NCBI GenBank assembly: GCA_003559855.1
Contig: PWJZ01000131.1
Span: 1 to 64,000, forward strand
DNA: 64,000 bases
Direction: 5' to 3'
From: Bacteroidales bacterium
Lineage (GTDB): Bacteria > Bacteroidota > Bacteroidia > Bacteroidales > UBA7960
Both the position numbers and the translations under genes were made by a program. Below, piece after piece: positions 35,211-44,494 of the stretch. A model generated the notes under the pieces. The model saw only the letters and a list, made by a program, of their open reading frames with translations. It searched no databases and was not told where the DNA came from. Position 1 is the stretch's first letter. Each line of letters starts with the position of its first letter.

Positions 35211-35726
35211 TCAGCGGCGATACGGTTTGCTTACCAGGAAAAATCCTGTAAAAACCAGTGCAAAGGTAACCAGTGAACTTACTATGCTTCGCCACAGTGT
35301 GGCAAAAAATTGCGTGAAGCTGAATGCCTCCAGAAAAAACAAAAAAGTATGGTGTAAAAATATTAGTATAATACTGTAAGTAATCACCCATGAACTATTC
35401 ATATTATGTAAACCGGGAAAAGTTTTCGGTTCAAATTCTTTTTTAACGGATATTACATGTATTACTCCGGGGCGTAAAAATGCCATAAAAAGAGTAGCTG
35501 ATGTATGCAATCCCGCGGTATCACAAAACATATCAATGGTTACTCCCAGTATGAATGCCAGAATAAGCAACAGATATTTAGGTATGTCGAAAGGAAGTAT
35601 CAAAATAAAAAACACATATAAAAACGGATTTATATAACCGCTGATTTGAATCTTATTCAGCACAAAAACCTGTAAAACAACAAGAATAAAAAACCCTGCC
35701 AAGTACTTTAAAATAGTTTTTCGCAT
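35211..35726 (-). CDS. mreD: Rod shape-determining protein MreD
   Basis: A 171-residue membrane protein with about five transmembrane helices (YLAGFFILVVLQVFVL, FLYVFFILILPFDIP, YLLLILAFILGVTIDMF, ITYSIILIFLHHTFLFFL, SLVTFALVFTGFFL). MreD is part of the elongasome, linking MreB and MreC to wall synthesis enzymes. It follows mreC by 16 bases. No mrdA (PBP2) or rodA gene follows, unlike the order in many bacteria; the TlpA-like gene comes next. Confidence 0.88.
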   Translation of the reverse strand: MRKTILKYLAGFFILVVLQVFVLNKIQISGYINPFLYVFFILILPFDIPKYLLLILAFILGVTIDMFCDTAGLHTSATLFMAFLRPGVIHVISVKKEFEPKTFPGLHNMNSSWVITYSIILIFLHHTFLFFLEAFSFTQFFATLWRSIVSSLVTFALVFTGFFLVSKPYRR

Positions 35727-35742
35727 TTGCTTAAAATAAATA

Positions 35743-36585
35743 TTACCAATAAATCAGTTTGGTTCTTGCCGTAAGCTCCAAATACTCCTGCTCCTCCCCG
35801 AAAATATTTTTCACAACATAAACATAATTCAGGTTATTAAAGTCTTCAAATAAATCAATATCAACCGTTATGAAGCTTTCACCTTTTTTTATATTGTAAT
35901 CTGATATCGTACCGATAAGAATACCTTCAGGAAAAATTTTACTGTATCCGCTTGTAATTATGGTATCACCGGGTTGTAAATCAACATGAGGCGGAATATG
36001 TTTCATTGTTACTTTCCGGTAATTGGGCTTATCCCATAAAACAGTACCGAGATGGTCGTTTTTCAATATTTTGGCACTAATACGCGTGTCTATGTGCAGT
36101 AAAGACAAAACGGAGCTGAAATGTGGCGAAACATCTTTTACAATACCGATAACCCCCTGAGAAGTTATTATGCCCATATCAGGCTCAATTCCATGGAGAC
36201 TGCCTTTATTAAGTGTCAGATAGTTATTACGACGATTTACCGAATTGTTAATTACCCGTGCACTCAGATAGGTAAACTGTCTTCTGTAAACGGAATCCTG
36301 AAAATGAAAAACATCCTGATCAGTTTTCAAAAATGAATAAGCAGTTTGGTTGATAAGGTTTTGGTTTTCCTCTGCCAGTTGTTCATTGATCCTTTTTAGA
36401 AAAAAATATTCCCCTATATTCGTATACTTAAGATATAGCTGCCCTGTGACATAATTTGCCGAATTGATCCAAAACGACCGGTGATAATGATTGTTTTGTA
36501 TCAGCATAATAAAAGCAACAGCCTGCAAAGCGATGAACAGTAAAAAGAAATGATTTTTTGCAATAAAATTAAACAGGTTGCGCAT
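35743..36585 (-). CDS. mreC: Rod shape-determining protein MreC
   Basis: A 280-residue MreC. A single N-terminal transmembrane anchor (FFLLFIALQAVAFIMLI) is followed by a coiled-coil (EYFFLKRINEQLAEENQNLINQ) and the periplasmic beta domain (LNKGSLHGIEPDMGIITSQGVIGIVKDVS and DLQPGDTIITSGYSKIFPEGILIGTI). This is the canonical MreC layout. It lies 162 bases downstream of mreB, a spacing with no clear terminator, and 16 bases ahead of mreD. Confidence 0.95.
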   Translation of the reverse strand: MRNLFNFIAKNHFFLLFIALQAVAFIMLIQNNHYHRSFWINSANYVTGQLYLKYTNIGEYFFLKRINEQLAEENQNLINQTAYSFLKTDQDVFHFQDSVYRRQFTYLSARVINNSVNRRNNYLTLNKGSLHGIEPDMGIITSQGVIGIVKDVSPHFSSVLSLLHIDTRISAKILKNDHLGTVLWDKPNYRKVTMKHIPPHVDLQPGDTIITSGYSKIFPEGILIGTISDYNIKKGESFITVDIDLFEDFNNLNYVYVVKNIFGEEQEYLELTARTKLIYW

Positions 36586-36747
36586 TTTAAAATTGTTGCT
36601 TTTTGCCAGTTGCCATGATATGTTTACCCCGTTGAATAAACGATTTTAATGCTACAGTTGTTTTACTGAATATTTCATTTAATATTTCAACTCTGCACAC
36701 TATGAGTTAAGAGTGCAGACCCGTCAAGGTTTCTGTCCTGTTATTTA

Positions 36748-37770
36748 TTATTTTATGAGAAACGTAAACTTATCAAAGTTTTTCAGTGCAATACTAGTAC
36801 CTCTTACAATGGCTCTTAGGGGGTCTTCGGCAAGGTGTACCGGCAATTTGGTTTTCATGGCCACTCGTTTGCCGAGTCCTTTAAGCAATGATCCGCCGCC
36901 AGCCATATAGATACCTGTTTGATATATATCTGCTGCCAGTTCGGGAGGGGTCATTTCCAAGGCATTAAGCACTGCAGCTTCAATTTTTGATATTGATTTG
37001 TCGAGTGCTTGTGCAATTTCCGCATAATTTACGATGATCTCCCTGGGTATTCCTGTCATTATATCTCTTCCATGAACTGCCAGGTCGGGCGGGGGGTCAT
37101 CGATCTCGGTCATAGCCGCACCTACAATGATCTTAATCTTTTCGGCTGTTCGTTCTCCTATAAGAATATTGTGCTGTTTACGCATATACTCTTCAATATC
37201 ATTGTTGAACTCATCACCTGCTATTCTGATAGACACATTCGACACGATGCCTCCCAGAGATATAACGGCAATCTCGCTTGTTCCTCCTCCAATATCAATC
37301 ACAATGTTGCCTATAGGTTCAAGCACATCAATACCAATGCCTATTGCTGCAGCCATAGGTTCATGTATAAGCCTTACATTTTTTGCGCCGGCCTGTTCAC
37401 AACTGTCTCGTACCGCACGCTCCTCTACCTCGGTAATACCTGAAGGAATGCATATTACCATTTTTAAGGACGGCGGAAAAAGCGGCTTTTTTTTATCGAT
37501 CATTTTAATCATCTCCCTTATCATTGCCTCAGCCGCCTGAAAATCAGCAATAACACCGTCACGTAACGGACGTATTGTCTTGATATTCTCGTGAGTCTTG
37601 CCGTGCATCATTAAAGCCTGATTTCCAACAGCAATGATTTTTCCCGTAGCATGCTCCAATGCCACTATGGAAGGCTCCTCAACCACAACCTTATCATTAT
37701 GAATTATCAAAGTGTTTGATGTTCCCAGATCAATGGCTATTTCTCTGGTTAAGAATGAAAATAACCCCAT
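36748..37770 (-). CDS. mreB: Rod shape-determining protein MreB
   Basis: A 340-residue actin-like protein that forms membrane-associated filaments guiding wall elongation. The phosphate-1 motif is AIDLGTSNTLI, phosphate-2 is IVIDIGGGTSEIAVI, and the adenosine motif is GGGSLLKGLGKRV. The N-terminus MGLFSFLTRE is the normal membrane-binding amphipathic helix. purH ends 33 bases upstream on the same strand, so purH-mreB-mreC-mreD may be one transcript. Confidence 0.98.
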   Translation of the reverse strand: MGLFSFLTREIAIDLGTSNTLIIHNDKVVVEEPSIVALEHATGKIIAVGNQALMMHGKTHENIKTIRPLRDGVIADFQAAEAMIREMIKMIDKKKPLFPPSLKMVICIPSGITEVEERAVRDSCEQAGAKNVRLIHEPMAAAIGIGIDVLEPIGNIVIDIGGGTSEIAVISLGGIVSNVSIRIAGDEFNNDIEEYMRKQHNILIGERTAEKIKIIVGAAMTEIDDPPPDLAVHGRDIMTGIPREIIVNYAEIAQALDKSISKIEAAVLNALEMTPPELAADIYQTGIYMAGGGSLLKGLGKRVAMKTKLPVHLAEDPLRAIVRGTSIALKNFDKFTFLIK

Positions 37771-37803
37771 ATATCGTAATATTGCTAATTAAAAAATTAA
37801 TAT

Positions 37804-39342
37804 TTAATGTTTGAAATGCCTGATACCTGTAAATACCATTGACATATTATTTTTATCACAAAAACCAATACTTTCCTTATCCCTTATTGAACCTCCCGGT
37901 TGTATGACAGATTTGATACCTGCATTAAATGCTATTTCAACACAGTCGGGAAACGGAAAAAAGGCATCTGAAGCCATAACTGCATCATCAAGATCAAGAC
38001 CAAATTCTTTTGCTTTGTCAATAGCATGTTTTAAAGCATCTACCCTTGAAGTCTGACCTGCACCACTGCCGAGCAGGTGATTGTCTTTTGCAATAACTAT
38101 AGCGTTCGATTTGGTATGCTTTACTATTTTATTAGCAAAAATAAGATCTTCAACCTGTCTGTCTGAGGGTTTTTCCGCAGTTACAATATCCCATTTTCCC
38201 GGTCCGGCTGTTTGAGTATCCCGATCCTGAACCAAAACACCTTTCATAATAGTTCTGAATTGTTTTTCGGGCAAAGAAAAATCCTTTTTTCTTTCAAGGA
38301 TATTTCTGTTCTTTTTACTGCTCAGCAATTTCAAAGCTTCTTTATCATAACCGGGAGCTATAATAACTTCAAAGAACAAATCATTTATATGATACGCACA
38401 TTGAGTGGTAATGTTGCGATTTGAAACCAAAATACCCCCAAAAGCGGCTGCCGGATCCGACGAAAGCGCCTTTTGATAAGCCTCTGCAATATCATCTGCC
38501 GAAGCAACCCCGCATGCATTGGTGTGCTTGATTATCGCAAATGTCGGTAGCTCAAATTCTTCTATCAGATTAACAGCCGCGTCAATATCGAGCAAATTAT
38601 TGTAGGACAAAGGTTTTCCCTGTATTTTGTGAAAAACATCATCAAGGTTTCCATAATATACACCTTTTTGATGTGGATTTTCGCCATAACGTAACATATT
38701 TGCATCAGGCATGCTTACCTTGAATGAGTCGGGGATATCACCGGATAAGAACTGATAAATTGCCATATCATAAACGGAGGAAACATCAAACGCCCTGGCT
38801 GCATACTTTCTGCGCTGTTCATAAGTCACATATCCGTTCTGACTTCTTAGAATATCAGCTGAATCAGTATAACCAGATGCGGAAGATACTACCCAAATAT
38901 CGCTGAAGTTTTTTGCTGCTGCCCTGATAAGGGATATGCCACCTATATCAATTTTTTCAATGATCTCTTCGAAGGAAGCACCGCTCTTTACCGTAGCTGC
39001 AAACGGATATAAATCAACAATAACCATATCTATTGATGGTATGTCATATCGCTCAGCTTCTGACTGGTGAGCCGGATCTTGCTTTCTTGATAAAATGGCT
39101 CCAAAAATTTTCGGATGAAGCGTCTTTACACGTCCTCCAAAAATTGAAGGATAAGAAGTAATGGTTTCAACAGAAGTAACATCAAACCCTTTTTCTTTCA
39201 TATACTGCATTGTGCCCCCGGTAGAATAAAAAGTAACATCCAACTTTTTCAACTCCTTCAACAAGGGCAAAACAGGCTCCTTGTTAAAAACTGTCACCAA
39301 AACATTCTTAACTAGTTTGTTATCCTCATTTGCTTTAGTCAT
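37804..39342 (-). CDS. purH: Bifunctional AICAR formyltransferase/IMP cyclohydrolase
   Basis: A 512-residue PurH, full length. The N-terminal IMP cyclohydrolase (MGS-like) domain starts KNVLVTVFNKEPVLPLLKEL and contains FYSTGGTMQYMKEKG and GGRVKTLHPKIFGAILSR. The AICAR formyltransferase domain has the PxxxxKHxNACG signature (TFAIIKHTNACGVASA) and GSGAGQTSRVDA. It carries out the last two steps of IMP synthesis. The upstream spacer (39343-39489) is shared with the divergent yitT gene. Confidence 0.98.
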   Translation of the reverse strand: MTKANEDNKLVKNVLVTVFNKEPVLPLLKELKKLDVTFYSTGGTMQYMKEKGFDVTSVETITSYPSIFGGRVKTLHPKIFGAILSRKQDPAHQSEAERYDIPSIDMVIVDLYPFAATVKSGASFEEIIEKIDIGGISLIRAAAKNFSDIWVVSSASGYTDSADILRSQNGYVTYEQRRKYAARAFDVSSVYDMAIYQFLSGDIPDSFKVSMPDANMLRYGENPHQKGVYYGNLDDVFHKIQGKPLSYNNLLDIDAAVNLIEEFELPTFAIIKHTNACGVASADDIAEAYQKALSSDPAAAFGGILVSNRNITTQCAYHINDLFFEVIIAPGYDKEALKLLSSKKNRNILERKKDFSLPEKQFRTIMKGVLVQDRDTQTAGPGKWDIVTAEKPSDRQVEDLIFANKIVKHTKSNAIVIAKDNHLLGSGAGQTSRVDALKHAIDKAKEFGLDLDDAVMASDAFFPFPDCVEIAFNAGIKSVIQPGGSIRDKESIGFCDKNNMSMVFTGIRHFKH

Positions 39343-39439
39343 TATAAAGCTTATTTAATTACACATCAATAGTTTAAAGAAACCGGCAAAAGTTAAATAA
39401 TATATTAATAAAAACAATCTGATAATATAAAAAACCTAT

Positions 39440-39447
39440 TACTTTTG
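39440..39447 (+). promoter_or_regulatory. Candidate -7 box for yitT
   Basis: TACTTTTG matches the Bacteroidetes -7 consensus TAnnTTTG. A start of transcription near 39454 favours the ATG at 39490 over the track start at 39445 for the yitT gene. No -33 TTTG is seen at the expected distance. Confidence 0.4.
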
Positions 39448-39489
39448 CAACTTCAAATTTTTGGCGAAATTAATCTAAAATCTGATATT

Positions 39490-40377
39490 ATGTCATTTAT
39501 TGTTAAAGAAAAAAAATTTTCAAAAAAATGGTTTATATCTTATTCTCTTATACTGACGGGCTCTATAATACTTGCAGCCGGTTTTGTATTTTTCATCACA
39601 CCATATAAAATCGTTCCGGGCGGAGTTTACGGCATCGGAATTGTTTTGTATCACCTGGTAGGTGCTCCGGTGGGTTTAACAGGATTGATATTAAATATAC
39701 CACTGACAATAATCGGGATAAGAATTCTCGGTCCGCGGTTTGGTGTTAAAACCATCATTGGTTTCATACTTGCATCGGTTTTCATAGACGTTTTGACCTA
39801 TTTGTGGGGAGAAACCCCGCTTGTTGAGAATGATGCTTTATTGTCATGCATTTTTGGAGGTGTACTTATAGGTTTGGGGCTTGGATTGATATTTAAATCA
39901 AAAGCTACTTCCGGAGGTTCTGATATTATAGCCATGATAATGTCAAAATATTCAAGGATACCGGTAGGACAATCACTTATAATTGTTGATGCGTGCATTG
40001 TGTTAATAGGTCTTATTTCATTTGGTGATTGGAAAATACCGCTTTATTCGTGGATTGTGATATTCATTTCGGGTAAAGTAATTGATACTGTACTTGAGGG
40101 GATAGACTATGAAAAAACCATGTTCATTATATCTGATAAGTATAATGAAATAAGCCAAAAAATCCTTCATGACCTGGACAGGGGCGGTACATTTATTGAA
40201 GGTAAGGGTATGTATAATAATGTTGAAAAGAAGATAATCTTTGTTAACGTAAACAGGAGGGAGATGGCAATTTTGCAGGATTATATACGCCAGATTGATC
40301 CCGAAGCATTTATTACAGTTATTAATGCCAGTAAGATACTGGGTGAAGGTTTCAAGCCTCTTACACCAGAGGATTGA
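39490..40377 (+). CDS. YitT family membrane protein
   Basis: A 295-residue protein of the YitT/DUF161 family. About six hydrophobic segments (YSLILTGSIILAAGFVFFIT, VGLTGLILNIPLTIIGIRIL, TIIGFILASVFIDVL, IFGGVLIGLGLGLIF and others) are followed by a C-terminal cytoplasmic DUF2179-type domain (GTFIEGKGMYNNVEKKIIFVNVNRREMAIL). The role of YitT proteins is unknown. The ATG at 39490 was chosen because a candidate promoter box sits between it and the track's upstream start. It is divergent from purH. Confidence 0.88.
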   Translation: MSFIVKEKKFSKKWFISYSLILTGSIILAAGFVFFITPYKIVPGGVYGIGIVLYHLVGAPVGLTGLILNIPLTIIGIRILGPRFGVKTIIGFILASVFIDVLTYLWGETPLVENDALLSCIFGGVLIGLGLGLIFKSKATSGGSDIIAMIMSKYSRIPVGQSLIIVDACIVLIGLISFGDWKIPLYSWIVIFISGKVIDTVLEGIDYEKTMFIISDKYNEISQKILHDLDRGGTFIEGKGMYNNVEKKIIFVNVNRREMAILQDYIRQIDPEAFITVINASKILGEGFKPLTPED

Positions 40378-40408
40378 CAGTTGTACATACTAAATATTGC
40401 TCTGCCAT

Positions 40409-41608
40409 TTACAGTGTTCGCCCGGAGTATGATTTCAATGCTGCTTCAAGACACATCATAGCTGTTTTAAGGTCTTCAACATTAAGCACATAACTAATTC
40501 TTACTTCATCAATACCGGCTCCGGCGGTTGAATAAAAGCCGGTTGCCGGTGCCAGCATCACTGTTTGATTATCATAATCGAATTCTTCCAAAAGCCATTG
40601 ACAAAACTTGTCGGTATCATCAACAGGCAATCTGGCTGTTACATAAAAAGCTCCGTTAGGATTGGGACAGATGACTCCTTCCATATTATTTAATGCCTTC
40701 ACCACTGTATTTCGTCTTGCCGAATATTCGGCAATCATTTCATGAAAATAGCTGTCGGGGGTATCCATAGCGGCTTCTGCCGCAAACTGACCCAATGACG
40801 GAGGGCTTAGCCTTGCCTGGGCAAACTTCATGGCAGTCTTCATTACCTCTTTATTACGTGATATCATTGAACCGATACGAATGCCACATGCGCTGTAACG
40901 TTTTGAAACCGAGTCAATCAGTACAATATTATCGTCCACACCTTTAAGGTTCATTACTGAAAAGTGCGACCTGCCGTCATAGCAGAACTCCCTGTAAACC
41001 TCATCGGCAAACAGGTACAGATCATATTTTTTTACTGTCTCACGCAACACTTCCAGCTCATCATACGAATAAAGGTAACCTGTTGGATTATTCGGATTAC
41101 ATATGATAATCGCTTTTGTTGCCGGGGTAATCACTTTTTCGAATTCTGAAATAGGTGGTAACGAAAAGTCTTCTTCTATTTTTGAGATTATAGGTTTTAT
41201 TTTGACACCTGCGCTGGTAGCAAAACCATTATAATTAGCATAAAAAGGCTCGGGAATAATTATTTCATCCCCGGGATTGAGGCAGGTTTGTACCGCAAAA
41301 AGAATAGCTTCAGAGGCTCCTGCAGTAACAATAATATCCTCAGGTTCGATGTGTATGTCATGCCTCGCATAATACTCGCATAATTTGCGTCGGTATGATA
41401 TTATACCGGCCGAATGGCTATACTCGATAACCCTTACTTTCAGGTTATGCATGGCATTAATCATTGAGCGTGGCGTTTCCAGATCTGGTTGTCCGATATT
41501 CAGGTGAAACACCCTGATGCCTTTTTTCTTGGCTTCCTCGGCAAACGGCACCAGCTTTCTTATAGGCGACTCGGGCATATCATGCCCCTTTTGTGATATT
41601 TTAGGCAT
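40409..41608 (-). CDS. Class I/II PLP-dependent aminotransferase
   Basis: A 399-residue fold-type I aminotransferase, close in appearance to aspartate/aromatic aminotransferases. FHLNIGQPDLETP (35-47), GASEAILFAVQTCL, CNPNNPTGYLY and the PLP lysine in SVSKRYSACGIRIGSM are all present. The C-terminal part has RISYVLNVEDLKTAM. The N-terminal MPESPIRKLVPFAEEAKKKGIRVFH matches the family. Exact substrate cannot be told. It ends 32 bases before the yitT stop (convergent). Confidence 0.93.
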   Translation of the reverse strand: MPKISQKGHDMPESPIRKLVPFAEEAKKKGIRVFHLNIGQPDLETPRSMINAMHNLKVRVIEYSHSAGIISYRRKLCEYYARHDIHIEPEDIIVTAGASEAILFAVQTCLNPGDEIIIPEPFYANYNGFATSAGVKIKPIISKIEEDFSLPPISEFEKVITPATKAIIICNPNNPTGYLYSYDELEVLRETVKKYDLYLFADEVYREFCYDGRSHFSVMNLKGVDDNIVLIDSVSKRYSACGIRIGSMISRNKEVMKTAMKFAQARLSPPSLGQFAAEAAMDTPDSYFHEMIAEYSARRNTVVKALNNMEGVICPNPNGAFYVTARLPVDDTDKFCQWLLEEFDYDNQTVMLAPATGFYSTAGAGIDEVRISYVLNVEDLKTAMMCLEAALKSYSGRTL

Positions 41609-41927
41609 TTTTTGTAATACTTAATATATTTCGAAAATAACAAAAATAGTTCTAAAGCAAAGTGTGTAATAACATGTTAAAAAAAAACTGTCATAGTTGA
41701 AAAAAACAAAAATAAGAATAAATGTTAAGTAAAAAGAATTTTGCAGGAAGTACATTTAAATTCACTCTGCAGGATATATAATTTGGTCAACAGGGCAAAC
41801 TCAACAACCCTCTAAACGGTGAAGTCACCAACTAAGTCAGACTTAAAAAATAATCAGCTTTGCATTTACAGAAAGACACTATTATACACACAAAGGATAC
41901 TACTCACAACTTTCCTGTGCTGTAAAA

Positions 41928-43172
41928 TCAATCAAGGGTATGGACTACCAGGCCGCTTCTGAGTTTGGGTTCAAACCATGTTGTCTTGGGCGGCATTATA
42001 TTTCCTGTGTCGGCTATATCCATAAGCTGTTTCATAATAACCGGGTACAAGGCAAAAGCCACTTTCATATCACCGCTGTCAACCCGTCTCTCCAACTCTT
42101 TTAAACCACGGATACCTCCTACAAAATCTATTCTCTTGTCAGTACGAAGATCTTTTATACCCAATATTTCATCCAGCACATATTTTGACAGAACTGTAAC
42201 GTCCAACACTCCAATCGGGTCATTATCATCATAAGTGTTATCTTTGGCAACCATTGAGTACCATTTCCCTTCGAGATACATACCAAAAGTATGTAACTTT
42301 TCGGGTTTAAAGAGTTCCGTACCTTTTTCTTCCACGACAAAATTTTCCTTCAGTTTATTTATGAACTCTTCTTTACTCAGGCCGTTCAAATCTTTCACCA
42401 CTCTGTTGTAATCAATAATTGTCAGTTGATTATCGGGGAACAAAACTGCCATAAAAAAGTTATACTCTTCATCTCCGGTATGATTGGGGTTTTTCTGTTT
42501 CTTTTCATTACCAACCAGTGCAGCGGCAGCAGTTCGATGATGACCATCTGCTATATAAAAACAGGGTATTTCATTAAAAAGCCTCTCTATCGTTTCAATA
42601 TCCTGATCATCTTCAACGATCCAAAAATGATGTCCGAATCCATCATCAGCAATGAAATCATAAACAGGTTTTTCTTTTACAATCCTTGCAACAATATCGT
42701 CTAGATCTTTATTTGCATGGTAAGTAAAAAAAACCGGTTCGGCATTTGCATTTGTGATTCTTACGTGGTTCATACGATCTTCTTCCTTATCGGGTCTTGT
42801 AAGCTCATGTTTCTTAATGTTCCCGTTCATATAGTCCTCCACTCCCGCACAACCCACAATGCCATACTGGGTTTTTTTGCCCCATGTTTGTGCATATACA
42901 TAAAAGTGGCTCTTTTTGTCCTGAACAAGATATCCTTTATCAATAAATTTTCGGAAGTTCTCCTTTGCCTTATCGTACACAACCTGTGAGTAAAGATCAA
43001 TGTTTTCGGGCAACTCTATTTCCGGTTTTACCACTCTTAAAAAGCAGTAAGGATTATCGCCTGCTTCCTTTCTTGCCTCTTGCGAATTCAGCACATCATA
43101 AGGTCTTGATGCCAAATCCTTAACAATTTCTTTTGGCGGGCGATAACCCTTAAATGGTTTAAATATTGCCAT
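41928..43172 (-). CDS. DUF1015 family protein
   Basis: A 414-residue protein of the DUF1015 family. It opens MAIFKPFKGYRPPKEIVKDLASRPYDVLN and contains ETIERLFNEIPCFYIADGHHRTAAA and GRPDKEEDRMNH-like segments (LTRPDKEEDRMNHVRITNANAEP) that mark the family. The His-His and Glu-rich patterns suggest a metal or phosphate site, but the reaction is not known to me. It follows serA by 9 bases on the same strand, a linkage that recurs in Bacteroidetes, so it may act in serine metabolism (inference). Confidence 0.92.
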   Translation of the reverse strand: MAIFKPFKGYRPPKEIVKDLASRPYDVLNSQEARKEAGDNPYCFLRVVKPEIELPENIDLYSQVVYDKAKENFRKFIDKGYLVQDKKSHFYVYAQTWGKKTQYGIVGCAGVEDYMNGNIKKHELTRPDKEEDRMNHVRITNANAEPVFFTYHANKDLDDIVARIVKEKPVYDFIADDGFGHHFWIVEDDQDIETIERLFNEIPCFYIADGHHRTAAAALVGNEKKQKNPNHTGDEEYNFFMAVLFPDNQLTIIDYNRVVKDLNGLSKEEFINKLKENFVVEEKGTELFKPEKLHTFGMYLEGKWYSMVAKDNTYDDNDPIGVLDVTVLSKYVLDEILGIKDLRTDKRIDFVGGIRGLKELERRVDSGDMKVAFALYPVIMKQLMDIADTGNIMPPKTTWFEPKLRSGLVVHTLD

Positions 43173-43181
43173 ATGAGTATA

Positions 43182-44105
43182 TTATTTATTAACCTGAAAT
43201 TTGGTATCACCTTTTTCAAGATAATTCACAATTTGTCGGGCTGCTGCTATTCCTGCTTTAATGTTGGCTTCGGAGGTTTGAGCGCCCATCTTTTTTGTAG
43301 TAAAGACATAGCGTTTTTTGTAATTGCTTTCTATATTTTCTTTACAATCGGGTGCCACATCCGACAAATAAGAAAAATCCGGTCTTTCTTCAAATGTTTT
43401 CAGCAATTCATCTTCATTAACAACTTCTTTACGTGCCGTATTAACGATTGTTGCTCCTTTTGGCATTAAAGAAATCAGTTGATAGCCAATTGATCTTATT
43501 GTTTCCTCGTTTGCCGGAATGTTAAGAGAAACGTACTGGCAGGTTTTGTAGAGTTCTTCGGCACTTCCGACAACTTTCACGCCATATTTTTCAATCTCGA
43601 TTTTTGGCACATAAGGATCATAAGCATAAATAATCATTCCAAACCCCTTTGCAATTTCGGCAACGAATTTTCCGACATTTCCAAAAGCATGAATGCCTAG
43701 TTTTTTACCACGGAGTTCTTTCCCTGACGTGCCGTCAAAGCCATTTCTGGCCTGATATATCATCATGCCAAAAGCCAGTTCTGCCACTGCATTTGAATTT
43801 TGTCCGGGTGTATTCATGGCTACTATACCTTTTTCGGAGCAGGCATCAAGGTCAAGGTTATCGTAACCTGCACCCGCGCGAACAACAATTTTCAGATTAG
43901 CAGCAGCCTCAATTATCTCGCGGGTAACTTTGTCACTTCGTACCACAAGCGCATCCACATCTTCAACAGCTTTCTTGAATTCATCAACATCAGTGTATTT
44001 CTCAAGCAAATTAAGCTGGTAACCAGCTTCCTCCAAAACAATTTTAATTTGCTCAACAGCCGCCGGAGCAAAAGGCTTTTCCGTTGCTATTAATACTTTT
44101 TTCAT
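43182..44105 (-). CDS. serA: D-3-phosphoglycerate dehydrogenase
   Basis: A 307-residue, ACT-less phosphoglycerate dehydrogenase that starts serine synthesis. The NAD site is LGIHAFGNVGKFVAE (about 147-160), with the catalytic Arg in RAGAGYDNLD and Glu in the DVAPDCKEN region. The usual catalytic His segment, TPHxGASTxEA, reads TTKKMGAQTSEAN: a Lys stands where His is expected. This variant is, to my memory, the common Bacteroidetes form. It lies between serC upstream and the DUF1015 gene 9 bases downstream, and a good promoter lies 226-258 bases upstream of its ATG. Confidence 0.93.
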   Translation of the reverse strand: MKKVLIATEKPFAPAAVEQIKIVLEEAGYQLNLLEKYTDVDEFKKAVEDVDALVVRSDKVTREIIEAAANLKIVVRAGAGYDNLDLDACSEKGIVAMNTPGQNSNAVAELAFGMMIYQARNGFDGTSGKELRGKKLGIHAFGNVGKFVAEIAKGFGMIIYAYDPYVPKIEIEKYGVKVVGSAEELYKTCQYVSLNIPANEETIRSIGYQLISLMPKGATIVNTARKEVVNEDELLKTFEERPDFSYLSDVAPDCKENIESNYKKRYVFTTKKMGAQTSEANIKAGIAAARQIVNYLEKGDTKFQVNK

Positions 44106-44330
44106 AATGATTGGTTTTTTTGTTATTAATAAAAAAATATATATTTAAATATTGTTTTTTTAAGCAACCAATAGTTAGTTCTATACCGGTTACTATAATT
44201 ACTGCAATCTGTTTTTACAAAATACCTTTTATTACAATACTTTCAGTTAAATCTCACCAAACCGTAATATTAAATGAATAATTTTTGTATTTACATCAAT
44301 TAAGCCAAATTACCACGCAAAAAACCGTTG

Positions 44331-44363
44331 CAAATTTATTTAACAAGAAGTTATATAATCAAA
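44331..44363 (-). promoter_or_regulatory. Bacteroidetes-type promoter for serA
   Basis: On the minus strand TTTG (44360-44363), a 21-base spacer and TAAATTTG (44331-44338) match the phylum's -33/-7 consensus. Transcription from about 44324 would give serA-DUF1015 its own start with a leader of about 220 bases, separate from serC. The 389-base serC-serA gap is otherwise AT-rich. Confidence 0.5.
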
Positions 44364-44494
44364 TTCATGCTTTCAGCCATTTCATATTGAAAATTCTCCC
44401 GGTTATTTACTTATTATTACTTAAAAATACCGGCCCGCCGCAATATCAGGGATAATAAACATTTTGCACCGACTCCAAACTCAACAAACGAAAC

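Noticed and set aside
36121-36336. Plus-strand ORFs opposite mreC, mreB, purH and other genes
   Set aside because: They are shadows of well-supported genes on the other strand.
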